A stretch of 64,000 nucleotides of DNA from an uncultured bacterium (GCA_938036155.1 CALHPA010000003.1:1-64000); one strand, 5' to 3'. Positions 49,300 through 58,418 are shown, numbered from the stretch's first letter. Program-made: numbers and translations. Notes: a model not told the origin generated them from the sequence alone.

Positions 49300-49656
49300 A
49301 TGATTAACCTTCTTGTAAATTGCACGCTTTTCGTTTTACGCATGCTTAACGTCATTACTTTTGGCATTCTCGACAATCTCGCAGTTGTCTATGGAGTACT
49401 TGTTCTCGCAACATTCTATGCAGTAGTTAAACTAGACAAGTATTTTAAAATATGCGATTTTTGGCGGAGTTCTGGATTTTTCATCAAAACTCTCATTTTC
49501 ATTGGGATTTTATTCAACACACTTCCCCAATGGTATTTCTGGGTTGTGGGTGTGATTTTGGTCGTTTTGACATATTCCTTAGCGCCATCTAATGCATCAA
49601 AAGAGCCATCAATTTTAGTAAGAATTTATGATATTATAATTAGAGGACTATCATAA
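49300..49656 (+). CDS. Three-TM membrane protein, unknown function
   Basis: 118 residues. Three hydrophobic helices (about residues 3-20, 26-44 and 60-94, the last possibly two) and a short tail (KEPSILVRIYDIIIRG). No family recognised. The ATG at 49300 follows AAAGGAGGG with 7-nt spacing; a longer reading from 49231 begins inside the -10 box and is rejected. Strong cassette promoter upstream and two hairpins downstream. Confidence 0.7.
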   Translation: MINLLVNCTLFVLRMLNVITFGILDNLAVVYGVLVLATFYAVVKLDKYFKICDFWRSSGFFIKTLIFIGILFNTLPQWYFWVVGVILVVLTYSLAPSNASKEPSILVRIYDIIIRGLS

Positions 49657-49685
49657 AAGTGATCTAAAAAAGAATGCCAAAAAGA

Positions 49686-49750
49686 GAAGCCTAAAAAAAG
49701 TCGTAGGCTTCCGCCAGTACAATAAATCACCTTTTCGAAGGTGATTTTTC
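49686..49750 (+). terminator. Tandem hairpins after the three-TM gene
   Basis: GAAGCCTA/TAGGCTTC (49686-49711), then AAATCACCTT-TTCG-AAGGTGATTT (49724-49747), a perfect 10-bp stem with a TTCG loop, followed by TTC-TTTATTTTTT. The second is the likelier terminator. Confidence 0.8.
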
Positions 49751-49809
49751 TTTATTTTTTCGAAAAAAGTTAAAGCGCTTGCGTTTATTTAATATATATT
49801 ATATGCTTA

Positions 49810-49838
49810 TTGACTTTTTAATAATTTTGTGCTATAAT
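49810..49838 (+). promoter_or_regulatory. Promoter of proline-rich surface gene
   Basis: TTGACT (49810-49815), 17 nt, TATAAT (49833-49838), extended GTGC. A 140-nt leader follows with a TTGACA/TGTCAA repeat (about 49857-49878) and a GAGG/CCTC hairpin (about 49902-49925). Confidence 0.85.
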
Positions 49839-49987
49839 TCTAGCAGTTGACATATCATAATCAGCAGATCTGTCAATGAAGCTTAACAAGAATTAGGTTA
49901 TTATGAGGTATTAATCGTGCCTCAATAGTCATTATTTGTTTTTGGCCAAAAATAAATAAAATCTATAGAGAAAGGATGGTGCAAAAA

Positions 49988-51460
49988 ATGATGACTATAA
50001 CTGAAAAAATTGATAAAGTTCTAGAACAATTGAAGGAACTGGCTTCCACTAAGAAAGGCGGGGAGATGTGGTTTAAAGAGGTCCGCAAAACTGCGGCTAA
50101 AAAACCTACAGAAGAAGAAGAGCTCGCTTATCTTGAAGTTAAACTTCAAGAGCTGCGTAACAACTCTGAAGACGAAGCTGATAGTGGAGATGCTAGTGCT
50201 AAAGCAAAGCTAAATATTTGGCTAAAAATAGTTATAGGTGCAATATTTCTATTTATAATTGGCACAATGGCTTGGTTTTTACTTTTAGCACCAAAAAGTA
50301 CCAGTGCTACAAATAGTAGCACAACAGCTACCGTTTCTTCTACAATTTCATATGTAGATCTTCCAAAAGAAGATTTCCAGATCGTCGACTATAAGGTCGA
50401 CGGTGATACTGTAGCTTATAACGGACAAATTGCAAATACGCAACACAAAGTATTTGCAAATGGGTCAGATGAAAACACTCTTTCAGCAAACGCTGAAAGC
50501 GCAGTTAACGAGATGGTTCAGTACATGAGCCATAACGCAACTGCGTTAAAGGAGAAAGCCATGACCTTTGGCATCGTTAATTCTGATGCCAATGTCAAAG
50601 ATTGGCTAGAGAAGAAGGACGGAAAAGTTCGCTATAACGAGAAAGGGAAAGATGTTTTCTATCAAACGAAGGCATTCATTTCTAGAAGTCAAATTTCTTC
50701 CAAGAAGATGGAGGAAGGATCAAACTATTATGCTACCGGTGTGGATAACAAAGGTAACGTAGTAGTTAGCGAAAACGTACAAGACCTTTCAGGTCAACAG
50801 TATGTTGAAATATCAAACCCTAAAGATTCGACTGAAAAGTATCGTTATTGTGTTTTGGTTTATTGTGGCAACACAGTAATGCGAAATAATAACATTCCGG
50901 GCATTAAAACTGGAAAGATACAGATCCCAAAACCTAACAAACCTGGAAAACCAGGCGAACCGGGTAAGCCAAGTAAACCGAGTGAACCTTCGAAACCTTC
51001 TGAGCCTAGCAAGCCAAGCGAAAGCAAGGTTGAGAAGAAAGACCCTAGTAAGGACCCCGCTAATCAGGGCAAAGCCCCAGTTGGCGGAGGTCAAAACGAT
51101 GGCTCAGCAAATGGTTCAGAAACCTCTCAAGCAAAATTGCCTGAAAGCTACTCTGCTCCAGTTGCTCCATCTACACCAGCACAAAGCTCTTCTTCAACAT
51201 CAGGTCAGACCACACCATCACAAGATGCTCGTGTAAGTGAGCCATCTCAATGGAGTGGAGCTGGCAAGGTCACAGATTCCAACGGCACTACAACAGTGAC
51301 CAATGATGGGTCTGTAACCACCCCAGATGGTCGGAGCTATAGCAGCTTAGTGGGTCAATCTGCTCCTTCAGTTGAAGCTGGAGGTAACGGAGTTACAACT
51401 CCAAGCAGTTCGGCCAACTTTTCAGGTAGCTCTATGAGCGAGCCTGGAATAGATGACTAG
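49988..51460 (+). CDS. Single-TM surface protein with Pro-rich stalk
   Basis: 490 residues. A cytoplasmic N-terminus of about 75 residues (coiled coil: EKIDKVLEQLKELAS, EEEELAYLEVKLQELR), one TM helix (WLKIVIGAIFLFIIGTMAWFLLL), a globular external domain (about residues 115-290) with a Cys pair (YRYCVLVYCGN), a stalk of PGKPGEP/KPSKPSEPSKPSE repeats, and a long Ser/Thr/Pro/Gly-rich end. ATG at 49988 follows AAAGGATGG; the upstream ATG at 49976 overlaps that site. No LPXTG. Probably an extended cell-surface protein; binding partner unknown. Confidence 0.75.
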   Translation: MMTITEKIDKVLEQLKELASTKKGGEMWFKEVRKTAAKKPTEEEELAYLEVKLQELRNNSEDEADSGDASAKAKLNIWLKIVIGAIFLFIIGTMAWFLLLAPKSTSATNSSTTATVSSTISYVDLPKEDFQIVDYKVDGDTVAYNGQIANTQHKVFANGSDENTLSANAESAVNEMVQYMSHNATALKEKAMTFGIVNSDANVKDWLEKKDGKVRYNEKGKDVFYQTKAFISRSQISSKKMEEGSNYYATGVDNKGNVVVSENVQDLSGQQYVEISNPKDSTEKYRYCVLVYCGNTVMRNNNIPGIKTGKIQIPKPNKPGKPGEPGKPSKPSEPSKPSEPSKPSESKVEKKDPSKDPANQGKAPVGGGQNDGSANGSETSQAKLPESYSAPVAPSTPAQSSSSTSGQTTPSQDARVSEPSQWSGAGKVTDSNGTTTVTNDGSVTTPDGRSYSSLVGQSAPSVEAGGNGVTTPSSSANFSGSSMSEPGIDD

Positions 51461-51619
51461 CAGCTTTGATTTTTAGCGATTAGAACATTTCGAAAGTGTT
51501 AAAACTTTCAAACTTCACGCTAGGCGGTTTCCCGCCGCCTGGCTTTACATTGATACTTCTTAATAACCCAATTCTATGTTAAGTTTTAACAATTCGGCTA
51601 AAGCGAAGAAAACAAAATA

Positions 51620-51648
51620 TTGACAAACAGAATTATGATGATACTAAT
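51620..51648 (+). promoter_or_regulatory. Promoter of LPQTG surface gene
   Basis: TTGACA (51620-51625) with a TACTAAT-type -10 around 51642-51648; spacing 16-17. A GC-rich hairpin (AGGCGG/CCGCCT, about 51521-51540) lies between the previous gene and this promoter. Confidence 0.55.
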
Positions 51649-51684
51649 AATAAATTCTAATAAGTGGAGATTAGAAGGGAGAAA

Positions 51685-53931
51685 ATGAGGGACCAAATGA
51701 AAAAACTCATTAATTTTATTAAAAACCATTCAATAATCTCTGGTTCAGTATTGGTAGCAGCAGTAGCTCCAGCTCTAGTTTGGGCTTGGGGTCCAGCTCG
51801 ACCATCATTCACTATTGAAAAACCAGCAGATTATATTACATTCAACTCAATCACAAATAACCCTGTGATTGGCGGAGACGAAAAAGATTTCGTTGGAATT
51901 CGTGAAGTTGGCTCAAACGCAAAATGGACAAACAATATGAAAGTTCAAAATGGCAAAGAATATTACGTTCGAATGTACGTTCACAACAACGCAGCTTCGA
52001 ACTTAAATCTTGTTGCCGAAAACGTAGTAGCAAAACTTAACGTTCCAACAACAACAGCAAAAAATGTGACTGTTCAAGGTCAGATTTCAGCTTCAAATGC
52101 AAAACCTAACACAGTTTGGGACGAAGCAACTTTTTCAAGCGATAATGATTTCAACTTAGCTTATGTTGCCGGTTCTGCCCTTTTCGAAAACAACGGAATG
52201 GGTACAACTAAACTTCCAGACAGTATTGTAAATAATACTGGAGCAAAACTTGGATACGACAAACTTGACGGAAAAATCCCTGGATGTTTCCAATATGCAG
52301 GCTATGTAACCGTTAAAGTTAAAGCTCAAGTTAGCCAACCGCAAGAAAAAACTAATATCGACCTTGCAAAAACAGTTCGAAATAAAACAAATGGCGAAAA
52401 ATCTTGGGTTGAAACTGTAAATGCAAAATCTGGCGATACAGTTCAATTCCAAATTCACGCTAAAAATACAGGTTCTGCAGGAATTCAGAATCTTGTAATT
52501 CGCGACATTTTACCAAAAGGTTTGAATTACGTTGCGGGCTCAACAAAGCTCTACAACACATCAAATCCAAAAGGATTAAAAGTTAGCGATAACGTCATTC
52601 AAAATTCTGGAATCAATATTGGTTCATATCAACCAAATGGCGACGCTTATGTTCGGTTTGATGCAACTGTTTCAGCTGAAAATAGTTTGCCAGTTTGTGG
52701 AGAGAACACTTTAACCAACATCGCTCAAGCAAGTGACCAAAAAATCGTTAAAAACGATACTGCAAGCGTAAAAGTTACAAAAAAATGTGAAACTCCTAAA
52801 AATCCAGTCTATAAATGTGAAGCTTTAAGTTTGAACATTGTTCGAAAAGATGAAAAGCAAATCACTTATGCGGCTGATACAAAATATTCAGTAAAAGATA
52901 CGGAATTTACTGGCACAAAATATGTAGTAAAAAATTCAAAAAATGAAGTTGTTGCCGAAAAAGTTATAAATGGTGGAACTAAATTCGAAATTACCGTTCC
53001 AAATAATGTAAATGAAAAATACACAGTTATTTCAACAATCATTACTAAAGACGGTGAAAACTCAAATTCAAATTGTGAAAAATCTTTCGAAACTAAAGCT
53101 CCAGCGCCGGTTCCATCTAAACCGGAATTGGTATGTCGAAATATTACAATTAACCAAATCTCTCGAACAAAATTCGAATTTAACACTTCTTATACTGTAA
53201 ATAACACAACATTCGTTGGCGTTAAATATATTGTAAAAGACCAGAGTGGCAAAATCGTAATCGAGAAAACTGTAAACAATGGCTCAAAATTAACGCTCAA
53301 CATTGAAATTGTTGGTAAATTCACAATTTCTTCAACAGTTATCACAAAAGATGGCGAAAACTCAAATTCAAATTGTGAAAAATCTTTCGAAGTTAAACGT
53401 GAAGAAAAACCTTCAATCCTTATCAAGAAAACTGTAAATAATCAGAAAAATGCTAAAATTGAAGCAAATACTGATTTCAACTACGAGATTACAGTTTCGA
53501 ATAACGGAAATGTTGATTTGAAAGACGTTGTTGTAACAGATCGTGCACCAGCAAATATCACTTTTGTAAGTGCCGATAGTGGCGAAATCAAAGATAATAT
53601 TTTAACTCTAAAGATTGACTCTTTGAAAGTTGGTGAAAGTAAAACTATTACAATCAAATCACAAGCAACAGCAACAGGAATGACTGCCGTAAATACAGCT
53701 TGTGTAGATACGCCAACAATTCCTGGAGATAACGATGGTTGTGATAGTGCGAAAGTGGAAGTTCCAAAGAAACAAACTCCACCAACACCTACACCAAATA
53801 GCCCAACACCAAATATTCCAACAGAGTTGCCGCAAACTGGTGCAAATACCCTTTCTGCAATTCTTGGATTAACTTCAATGGTAACCGCCTTTGGTTACTA
53901 CTTCGCTAGCCGAAAAGCTGCAAGATTCTAA
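51685..53931 (+). CDS. LPQTG-anchored surface protein with DUF11 repeats
   Basis: 749 residues. Signal peptide (SGSVLVAAVAPALVWAWG), an N-terminal domain to about 215, a DUF11 domain (LAKTVRNKTNGEKSWVETVN to NIAQASDQKI), two related 100-residue modules each ending KDGENSNSNCEKSFE, a second DUF11 domain (ILIKKTVNNQKNAKIEAN to CDSAKVEVP), a Pro/Thr-rich link, then LPQTG, a hydrophobic helix and SRKAARF. Sortase substrate by its C-terminus. Start 51685 is placed after GAAGGGAG; 51697 is a possible alternative. Likely adhesin or stalk; partner unknown. Confidence 0.85.
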   Translation: MRDQMKKLINFIKNHSIISGSVLVAAVAPALVWAWGPARPSFTIEKPADYITFNSITNNPVIGGDEKDFVGIREVGSNAKWTNNMKVQNGKEYYVRMYVHNNAASNLNLVAENVVAKLNVPTTTAKNVTVQGQISASNAKPNTVWDEATFSSDNDFNLAYVAGSALFENNGMGTTKLPDSIVNNTGAKLGYDKLDGKIPGCFQYAGYVTVKVKAQVSQPQEKTNIDLAKTVRNKTNGEKSWVETVNAKSGDTVQFQIHAKNTGSAGIQNLVIRDILPKGLNYVAGSTKLYNTSNPKGLKVSDNVIQNSGINIGSYQPNGDAYVRFDATVSAENSLPVCGENTLTNIAQASDQKIVKNDTASVKVTKKCETPKNPVYKCEALSLNIVRKDEKQITYAADTKYSVKDTEFTGTKYVVKNSKNEVVAEKVINGGTKFEITVPNNVNEKYTVISTIITKDGENSNSNCEKSFETKAPAPVPSKPELVCRNITINQISRTKFEFNTSYTVNNTTFVGVKYIVKDQSGKIVIEKTVNNGSKLTLNIEIVGKFTISSTVITKDGENSNSNCEKSFEVKREEKPSILIKKTVNNQKNAKIEANTDFNYEITVSNNGNVDLKDVVVTDRAPANITFVSADSGEIKDNILTLKIDSLKVGESKTITIKSQATATGMTAVNTACVDTPTIPGDNDGCDSAKVEVPKKQTPPTPTPNSPTPNIPTELPQTGANTLSAILGLTSMVTAFGYYFASRKAARF
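53047..53392 (+). repeat. 300-bp module repeat inside the LPQTG gene
   Basis: The segments 53047-53092 and 53347-53392 are nearly identical (two or three differences) and exactly 300 bp apart, marking a duplicated module of 100 residues. Confidence 0.8.
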
Positions 53932-53972
53932 GCTGACCGCTTCTCAATGGAGCGATTAGGCTTCAATCTAAA

Positions 53973-54003
53973 AAATAGACTTCCAGTTGGAAGTCTATTT
54001 TAT
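53973..54003. terminator. Bidirectional terminator between LPQTG gene and folD
   Basis: AAATAGACTTCCA and its complement TGGAAGTCTATTT form a perfect stem, with T-runs on both strands. It serves both convergent genes. Confidence 0.9.
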
Positions 54004-54005
54004 TT

Positions 54006-54857
54006 TTATAAATCTTGCTGGCCTTTCTTGTCAGCAACTTTTCTTGCTGTCGTAATCACATTATCAATCAATGAAGCTACTGTAAGTGGACCAACACCGC
54101 CCTTCACTGGGGTGATTATTAAATCTTTTCGAAAATCACGAACCTCCTCAGCTACATCACCTTTAATCTTACCGTTCTCGCTTGCTGTTCCGGCGTCAAC
54201 AACTACAGCCTTATTCTTTAGCATTTCTGAAGTAATCAGCCCAGGTTTTCCGACCGCCGTAATTACCACGTCAAAATCTTTAAGTTGTTCTTTCATTTCT
54301 TTCGAATTAAATTCGTCAAATTTCGAAATTGATATACCAGAAGCTTCAAGCAATTTTGAAAGTGGTGCACCCACCAGCTTACCTTGACCAACAATAGCAA
54401 CTTTTTTATTCTCTAACGAAATATTATACCCTGCCAAAAGCCAATTTATCGCCTGAGCTGTGGCTGGAACAAAAGCACCACCATTCAAACCGTCAACATC
54501 TTTTTCCTTAGATATTTCCGCTAAAATTTGCTCAGTTTCCTCTTTCGAAATCTTCTCGCCGTTTTCATCTTCAAGCGGAAGTTGAACAATAATTCCATGA
54601 ATATTTTCATCAAGATTTGCTTTTTGAATTTCTTTTTTCATAAATTCAACAGCAACTTTCCGCCGCTCAACCTCGATTAGAATATCTTCACCATATTTTT
54701 CTTTAAGCCGCATATAAGTTTCAGTTACAGGATTTTTCGAAGAATAAAAAATTACTAATTTCGGAAAAACCCGCCAACTTTGCCGCAAAGCCCGCACTTG
54801 CTTAGCTTGACGCTCCTTAATAAAATCGCGGAGTTCTGCACCATTTAAAATTCTCAT
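54006..54857 (-). CDS. folD: Methylene-THF dehydrogenase/cyclohydrolase
   Basis: Bifunctional one-carbon enzyme. 283 residues: catalytic Y..K in ETYMRLKEKYG, IIVQLPLEDE, KDVDGLNG, a Rossmann segment VAIVGQGKLVGAPLSKLLEASG and the C-terminal GGVGPLTVASLIDNVI. The family GRSxxVG segment reads GQGKLVG. Together with glyA at 58 kb this gives a small folate/one-carbon set. The -10 ends 6 nt before the ATG. Confidence 0.95.
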   Translation of the reverse strand: MRILNGAELRDFIKERQAKQVRALRQSWRVFPKLVIFYSSKNPVTETYMRLKEKYGEDILIEVERRKVAVEFMKKEIQKANLDENIHGIIVQLPLEDENGEKISKEETEQILAEISKEKDVDGLNGGAFVPATAQAINWLLAGYNISLENKKVAIVGQGKLVGAPLSKLLEASGISISKFDEFNSKEMKEQLKDFDVVITAVGKPGLITSEMLKNKAVVVDAGTASENGKIKGDVAEEVRDFRKDLIITPVKGGVGPLTVASLIDNVITTARKVADKKGQQDL

Positions 54858-54863
54858 TCTTTT

Positions 54864-54892
54864 ATTATACGCAAATATATTGAAAAATTCAA
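54864..54892 (-). promoter_or_regulatory. folD promoter (leaderless type), overlapping a divergent promoter
   Basis: TTGAAT (54887-54892), 17 nt, TATAAT (54864-54869), minus strand. It shares DNA with the plus promoter at 54880-54908, so only one may fire at a time. Confidence 0.75.
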
Positions 54893-54908
54893 TTTTTTAA
54901 TATATAAT
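54880..54908 (+). promoter_or_regulatory. Promoter of DUF5684-like gene
   Basis: TTGAAA (54880-54885), 17 nt, TATAAT (54903-54908). Leader about 40 nt with GAAAGGA. Confidence 0.75.
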
Positions 54909-54954
54909 TTAACATATAATCATTACAGAAGTTAATCAAAGAAAGGATTTTTGA

Positions 54955-55497
54955 ATGTATAATTATAATAGTTACCATACATATGGGTACAGAAATTACA
55001 ACCATAGCGCAGATACTGAAGCTATTGCTGGAATATCTATTGCATTCTTTTTAATTTTCGCACTAGTTGCCGCAGTTATAGGATATGTTATCAGCTCTCT
55101 TCTTTACATGCTAATTTTCAAAAAAGCTGGAATCGACGCTAAAAAAGCCTGGATTCCTTTCTATAACCGATGGATATTCTTTGAACTCGGTGGACAAGAA
55201 GGCTGGAAGTCTCTTCTAACTTTCGTTCCTTATGTTGGACTAGTAATCGCATTAGTTTTCGAAGTTCTTGCAGTTATTGAGATTAGCAAAAAACTAGATA
55301 AATCACCTGCCTGGTCTGTTCTTTTCATATTTGCAGCGCCTATCTGGTTCTTAATTCTTGGTCTAGATAGTTCTCGTTGGAATGACATAGCTGGTAAAGA
55401 AAGTCTAGCAAAAGGAACTATCCTCGGTTATAAAATCGTAGAAGAAGATAAAGAAACAGAAGATACTGAATCTAAAGAAGAAAAAACAGAAGAATAA
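54955..55497 (+). CDS. DUF5684-like multi-pass membrane protein
   Basis: 180 residues. A Tyr/Asn-rich N-terminus (MYNYNSYHTYGYRNYNH), about three or four TM helices, and between the first two the conserved-looking KKAGIDAKKAWIPFYNRWIFFELGG, typical of small membrane proteins with a WxxxIPxYN motif (DUF5684). The acidic tail (EEDKETEDTESKEE) is cytoplasmic by charge. Monocistronic with terminator. Function unknown. Confidence 0.7.
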   Translation: MYNYNSYHTYGYRNYNHSADTEAIAGISIAFFLIFALVAAVIGYVISSLLYMLIFKKAGIDAKKAWIPFYNRWIFFELGGQEGWKSLLTFVPYVGLVIALVFEVLAVIEISKKLDKSPAWSVLFIFAAPIWFLILGLDSSRWNDIAGKESLAKGTILGYKIVEEDKETEDTESKEEKTEE

Positions 55498-55512
55498 TTC
55501 TTTCTAAATAAT

Positions 55513-55546
55513 AAAACGACATCCTGATAAAGAATGTCGTTTTTAT
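55513..55546 (+). terminator. Terminator of DUF5684-like gene
   Basis: AAAACGACAT (55513-55522) pairs with ATGTCGTTTT (55534-55543), then TTATTTTA. Confidence 0.9.
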
Positions 55547-55551
55547 TTTAA

Positions 55552-56598
55552 TTAAATTTCTAGTGGTTCTTGTTCAATTTTTAAACCAAATTTTTCAAAA
55601 ACTTTATCCTGAATAGTTTTTCTTGCTTTAGCTAGTTCATCATAATTTTTAGCTGAAATATTCGTTAAAACTAAAGCATTTTCTGGATGGATTCTTATTC
55701 CAAAAATCTCTTTCCCTTTCAGGCCTGACTGCTCAATAAGCCAACCAGTTGCAATTTTATAATTTTCACCAAATTCGAAGAGCGGTACATTTTGATATTT
55801 TTTGCAAATCTCTACAGCTTTTTCTTTTGAAATTATCACATTCTTGAAAAAACTCCCAGAATTTGGAATTTTTTCTGGATCTGGCAATTTTTTTGAACGA
55901 ATTTCAACCACTGCATTCATTACATCTTTCGCTGTTAGATTTTCTTTATTTTTGCCAATATTCTCAAGTTTCTCCTTTAAAACCTTGTATTCAAGCATTT
56001 CTGGTTTAGATTTTGAAAGCTTCAAATTCACCGAAACGATAAAATATTTTCCTTTAGCATCATTCTTAAAAATACTATCACGGTAAGCGAATTCACATTC
56101 ATTTTTTAATAAAGTTTTAATTTTACCAGTTGAGATTTCAAAAACTTTAACACTTTTCAAAATATCGGCAATTTCCTGGCCATATGCACCAACATTCTGG
56201 ATTGGTAGAGCTCCAACTGTTCCAGGAATCATCGCCATTGCTTCACAACCACTAAAGCCTTTCGAAACTGCAAAGTTAACAAAATTATGCCAATTTTCAC
56301 CAGATTTTATGCAGAATTCAGCACTTTCATTATTTTCGAAAACCTTTTCAAAACCTTTAATTTCATTTTTTATCACTATTCCTGCAAAGTTTTGATTCTT
56401 CACAATCGTGTTACTTCCGCCACCAAGAATAAAAATCGGCAAATTATTTTTTTCTGAAAACTTAATCGCATTCTTAAAGTCTTCAATATTTTTTACTACT
56501 GTAAAAAAATGAGCTTTTCCACTAATTTTCATAGTTGTAAGTTTGCCAAAATCAATATTTTGCTGGATTTTTAGATTTTCGAAAATTATTTCTTTCAT
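55552..56598 (-). CDS. murB: UDP-N-acetylenolpyruvoylglucosamine reductase
   Basis: FAD enzyme, second step of UDP-MurNAc synthesis, right after MurA. 348 residues. FAD site ILGGGSNTIVKN, EAMAMIPGTVGALPIQNVGAYGQE, FAYRDSIFK, catalytic Ser in GSFFKNVII and the C-terminal IHPENALVLTN. Start at 56598 (MKEIIFENLK); an ATG at 56607 lies directly on the TATAAT box (56608-56613) and would not be transcribed. mRNA leader about 2 nt. Confidence 0.96.
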   Translation of the reverse strand: MKEIIFENLKIQQNIDFGKLTTMKISGKAHFFTVVKNIEDFKNAIKFSEKNNLPIFILGGGSNTIVKNQNFAGIVIKNEIKGFEKVFENNESAEFCIKSGENWHNFVNFAVSKGFSGCEAMAMIPGTVGALPIQNVGAYGQEIADILKSVKVFEISTGKIKTLLKNECEFAYRDSIFKNDAKGKYFIVSVNLKLSKSKPEMLEYKVLKEKLENIGKNKENLTAKDVMNAVVEIRSKKLPDPEKIPNSGSFFKNVIISKEKAVEICKKYQNVPLFEFGENYKIATGWLIEQSGLKGKEIFGIRIHPENALVLTNISAKNYDELAKARKTIQDKVFEKFGLKIEQEPLEI

Positions 56599-56652
56599 AT
56601 AAATCATATTATATCATAAAAAATAAAAACTCGCCAAAAGCGAGAAAAACTG

Positions 56653-56729
56653 TGGTACACCCGGCAGGATTTGAACCTACAACCGCCTGGTTCGAAGCCA
56701 GGTACTCTATCCAGTTGAGCTACGGGTGC
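56653..56729 (-). tRNA. tRNA-Arg (anticodon TCG)
   Basis: Acceptor GCACCCG/CGGGTGT with a G-U first pair, anticodon loop CTTCGAA, T-arm GGTTCAAATCC, discriminator A and encoded CCA. 77 nt. It reads CGA, which seems a favoured Arg codon here. Confidence 0.97.
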
Positions 56730-56771
56730 TTAATGAATAAATTATACCACACTTTTTTCATTTTGTGAAGA

Positions 56772-58367
56772 CTATTTTTTAATAAATTTTAAAATTTTAT
56801 ACAAAGGGTCGCCATTTATTGAATTATTGTAATCAATTTCTTTCGAAAAATTATAACCAGAAATTGGCGTTTTTTTATCAGTGCTACTATATGGGGAGAT
56901 TATAAAAAACTCTTTATTTTTTATAAAATCACTATCATTCTCAATCTTTGGCGTGTAATCAGCTCTAATCATATCACCAGAACGATAAATTGGTGGTTCG
57001 CCATAAAACCAAATTTTACTTTCATTATTAGAATATTGTGCCGCCGAATAATACAAAAATCCACCAACAACAATTGTTGCATTATTTTTTTCATTTCGAA
57101 CCTTTTCAATTGCTTGCCGAATTTCAGTAATTTCTCCACCATTTTTAGAAATACCCCTCTGTAAATTAAGCTGATAAATTCCAAAAAAATGTGAAAAAAT
57201 AATCAAAATACTCAATAAAATTGAAATACTCTTTTTATTTTCAAAAAGTTTAACCGCGATAATTGCTATTAAAATTGATGCAAAAACTTCAGCCATAAGT
57301 AAATATCTGTCAACAAAAATTGAGCTAAATGGCGGCAAACTTGCGATATAGAGTAAAAATATAGGAACAACCGAGACTAAAAAAATCACCCAGAAAATAC
57401 TATTAAATTTTGTACTTCTCCACTTTTCGAACGTAAAAGTTACAGCAATCATAATAATAGCCATAGCTATCAAAGATAGCCAACCATTAGTTTTGTCGGC
57501 ATCAAGATAAAAGAAGAAATTCGATATCATATTTGGTATTGTCGTAAAATCAAGTGCGGGGATCCAGAATTTAGCTTTAACATAAGTAGCTTGCGAGATA
57601 AAAAATGGAATCCAAGGAATGTATAAAAATGCAACAATAAGATGCGAAGATAGCCATTTTTCAGCAAAAAAAATACTAAAAAACTGTTTTGCCTTGCTAT
57701 TCTGTTTTTGAAGTTTTAAGAGTTTAAGAAAATTAAACCTATTTGAATTCTTTTCTTGGTTCTTCAAAATATAAATTGCTCTAAAAATCCATAATGAAAT
57801 TGGAACCAAAGCGTAGAGATATTGCGTCCAGATTCCAGCACAAACAGCAATAATATAAACTATTCTCCATTTTTTCTTATTTTTCATCGTATTTTCAACA
57901 ACCCAAGCTTCATAAAAGGCTCTTACCGTTAAAATACTTAAAAATGCTACCATCGTATACATTCTGGCTTCCTGAGAATATCTAATTAACATCGGTGAAA
58001 TTGCAAGAAAACTGCTCGCTAATAGTGCAATTTTCTTATTATAAAGTCTTTTTACCAAAAAATATGCCAAAATTATAGTTAAAACACCAAAAAGTGCAGA
58101 TAGGCTCCTCAATGCAAAGTCACTTGAGCCGAAAAATGCACTCCAAATTTTCAATAAAAAATAGTAAAGTGGCGGATGAACGTCAACAGATGTGTAATGC
58201 CAAATTTCAGCAAAATTGAAACGAATTATATAAGCCGAAAAAGCCTCATCAAACCAGATTGAGGCTTTCGAAATCGTTAAAAAAACAAGGGTTAAAAATC
58301 CTGAAATAATTCCCAGAAAAGCAATTTTAGAGCGGTACTTTTTAAATCTCAAAAAAACCATACCCAT
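56772..58367 (-). CDS. GT39-type membrane glycosyltransferase
   Basis: 531 residues with about 10-12 TM helices. Near the N-terminus, IWFDEAFSAYIIRF (Asp-Glu motif of the first loop) and SVDVHPPLYYFLLKIW match the ArnT/PMT-type fold that uses polyprenyl-phosphate sugars. FALRSLSALFGVLTIILAYF and ISPMLIRYSQEARMYTMVAF are further family features. The last 120 residues are soluble. A TATAAT ends 9 nt before the ATG. Donor and acceptor unknown; surface protein or polymer glycosylation is likely. Confidence 0.85.
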   Translation of the reverse strand: MGMVFLRFKKYRSKIAFLGIISGFLTLVFLTISKASIWFDEAFSAYIIRFNFAEIWHYTSVDVHPPLYYFLLKIWSAFFGSSDFALRSLSALFGVLTIILAYFLVKRLYNKKIALLASSFLAISPMLIRYSQEARMYTMVAFLSILTVRAFYEAWVVENTMKNKKKWRIVYIIAVCAGIWTQYLYALVPISLWIFRAIYILKNQEKNSNRFNFLKLLKLQKQNSKAKQFFSIFFAEKWLSSHLIVAFLYIPWIPFFISQATYVKAKFWIPALDFTTIPNMISNFFFYLDADKTNGWLSLIAMAIIMIAVTFTFEKWRSTKFNSIFWVIFLVSVVPIFLLYIASLPPFSSIFVDRYLLMAEVFASILIAIIAVKLFENKKSISILLSILIIFSHFFGIYQLNLQRGISKNGGEITEIRQAIEKVRNEKNNATIVVGGFLYYSAAQYSNNESKIWFYGEPPIYRSGDMIRADYTPKIENDSDFIKNKEFFIISPYSSTDKKTPISGYNFSKEIDYNNSINGDPLYKILKFIKK

Positions 58368-58418
58368 GATAAGTCTATTATATCATAGCTTTTAACTTTT
58401 CGAAATATTAAAAATTAT

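Noticed and set aside
50813..51094. Antisense ORF over the Pro-rich stalk
   Set aside because: It is the reverse shadow of the repeat region, with Arg/Trp/Phe repeats mirroring Pro/Lys codons.
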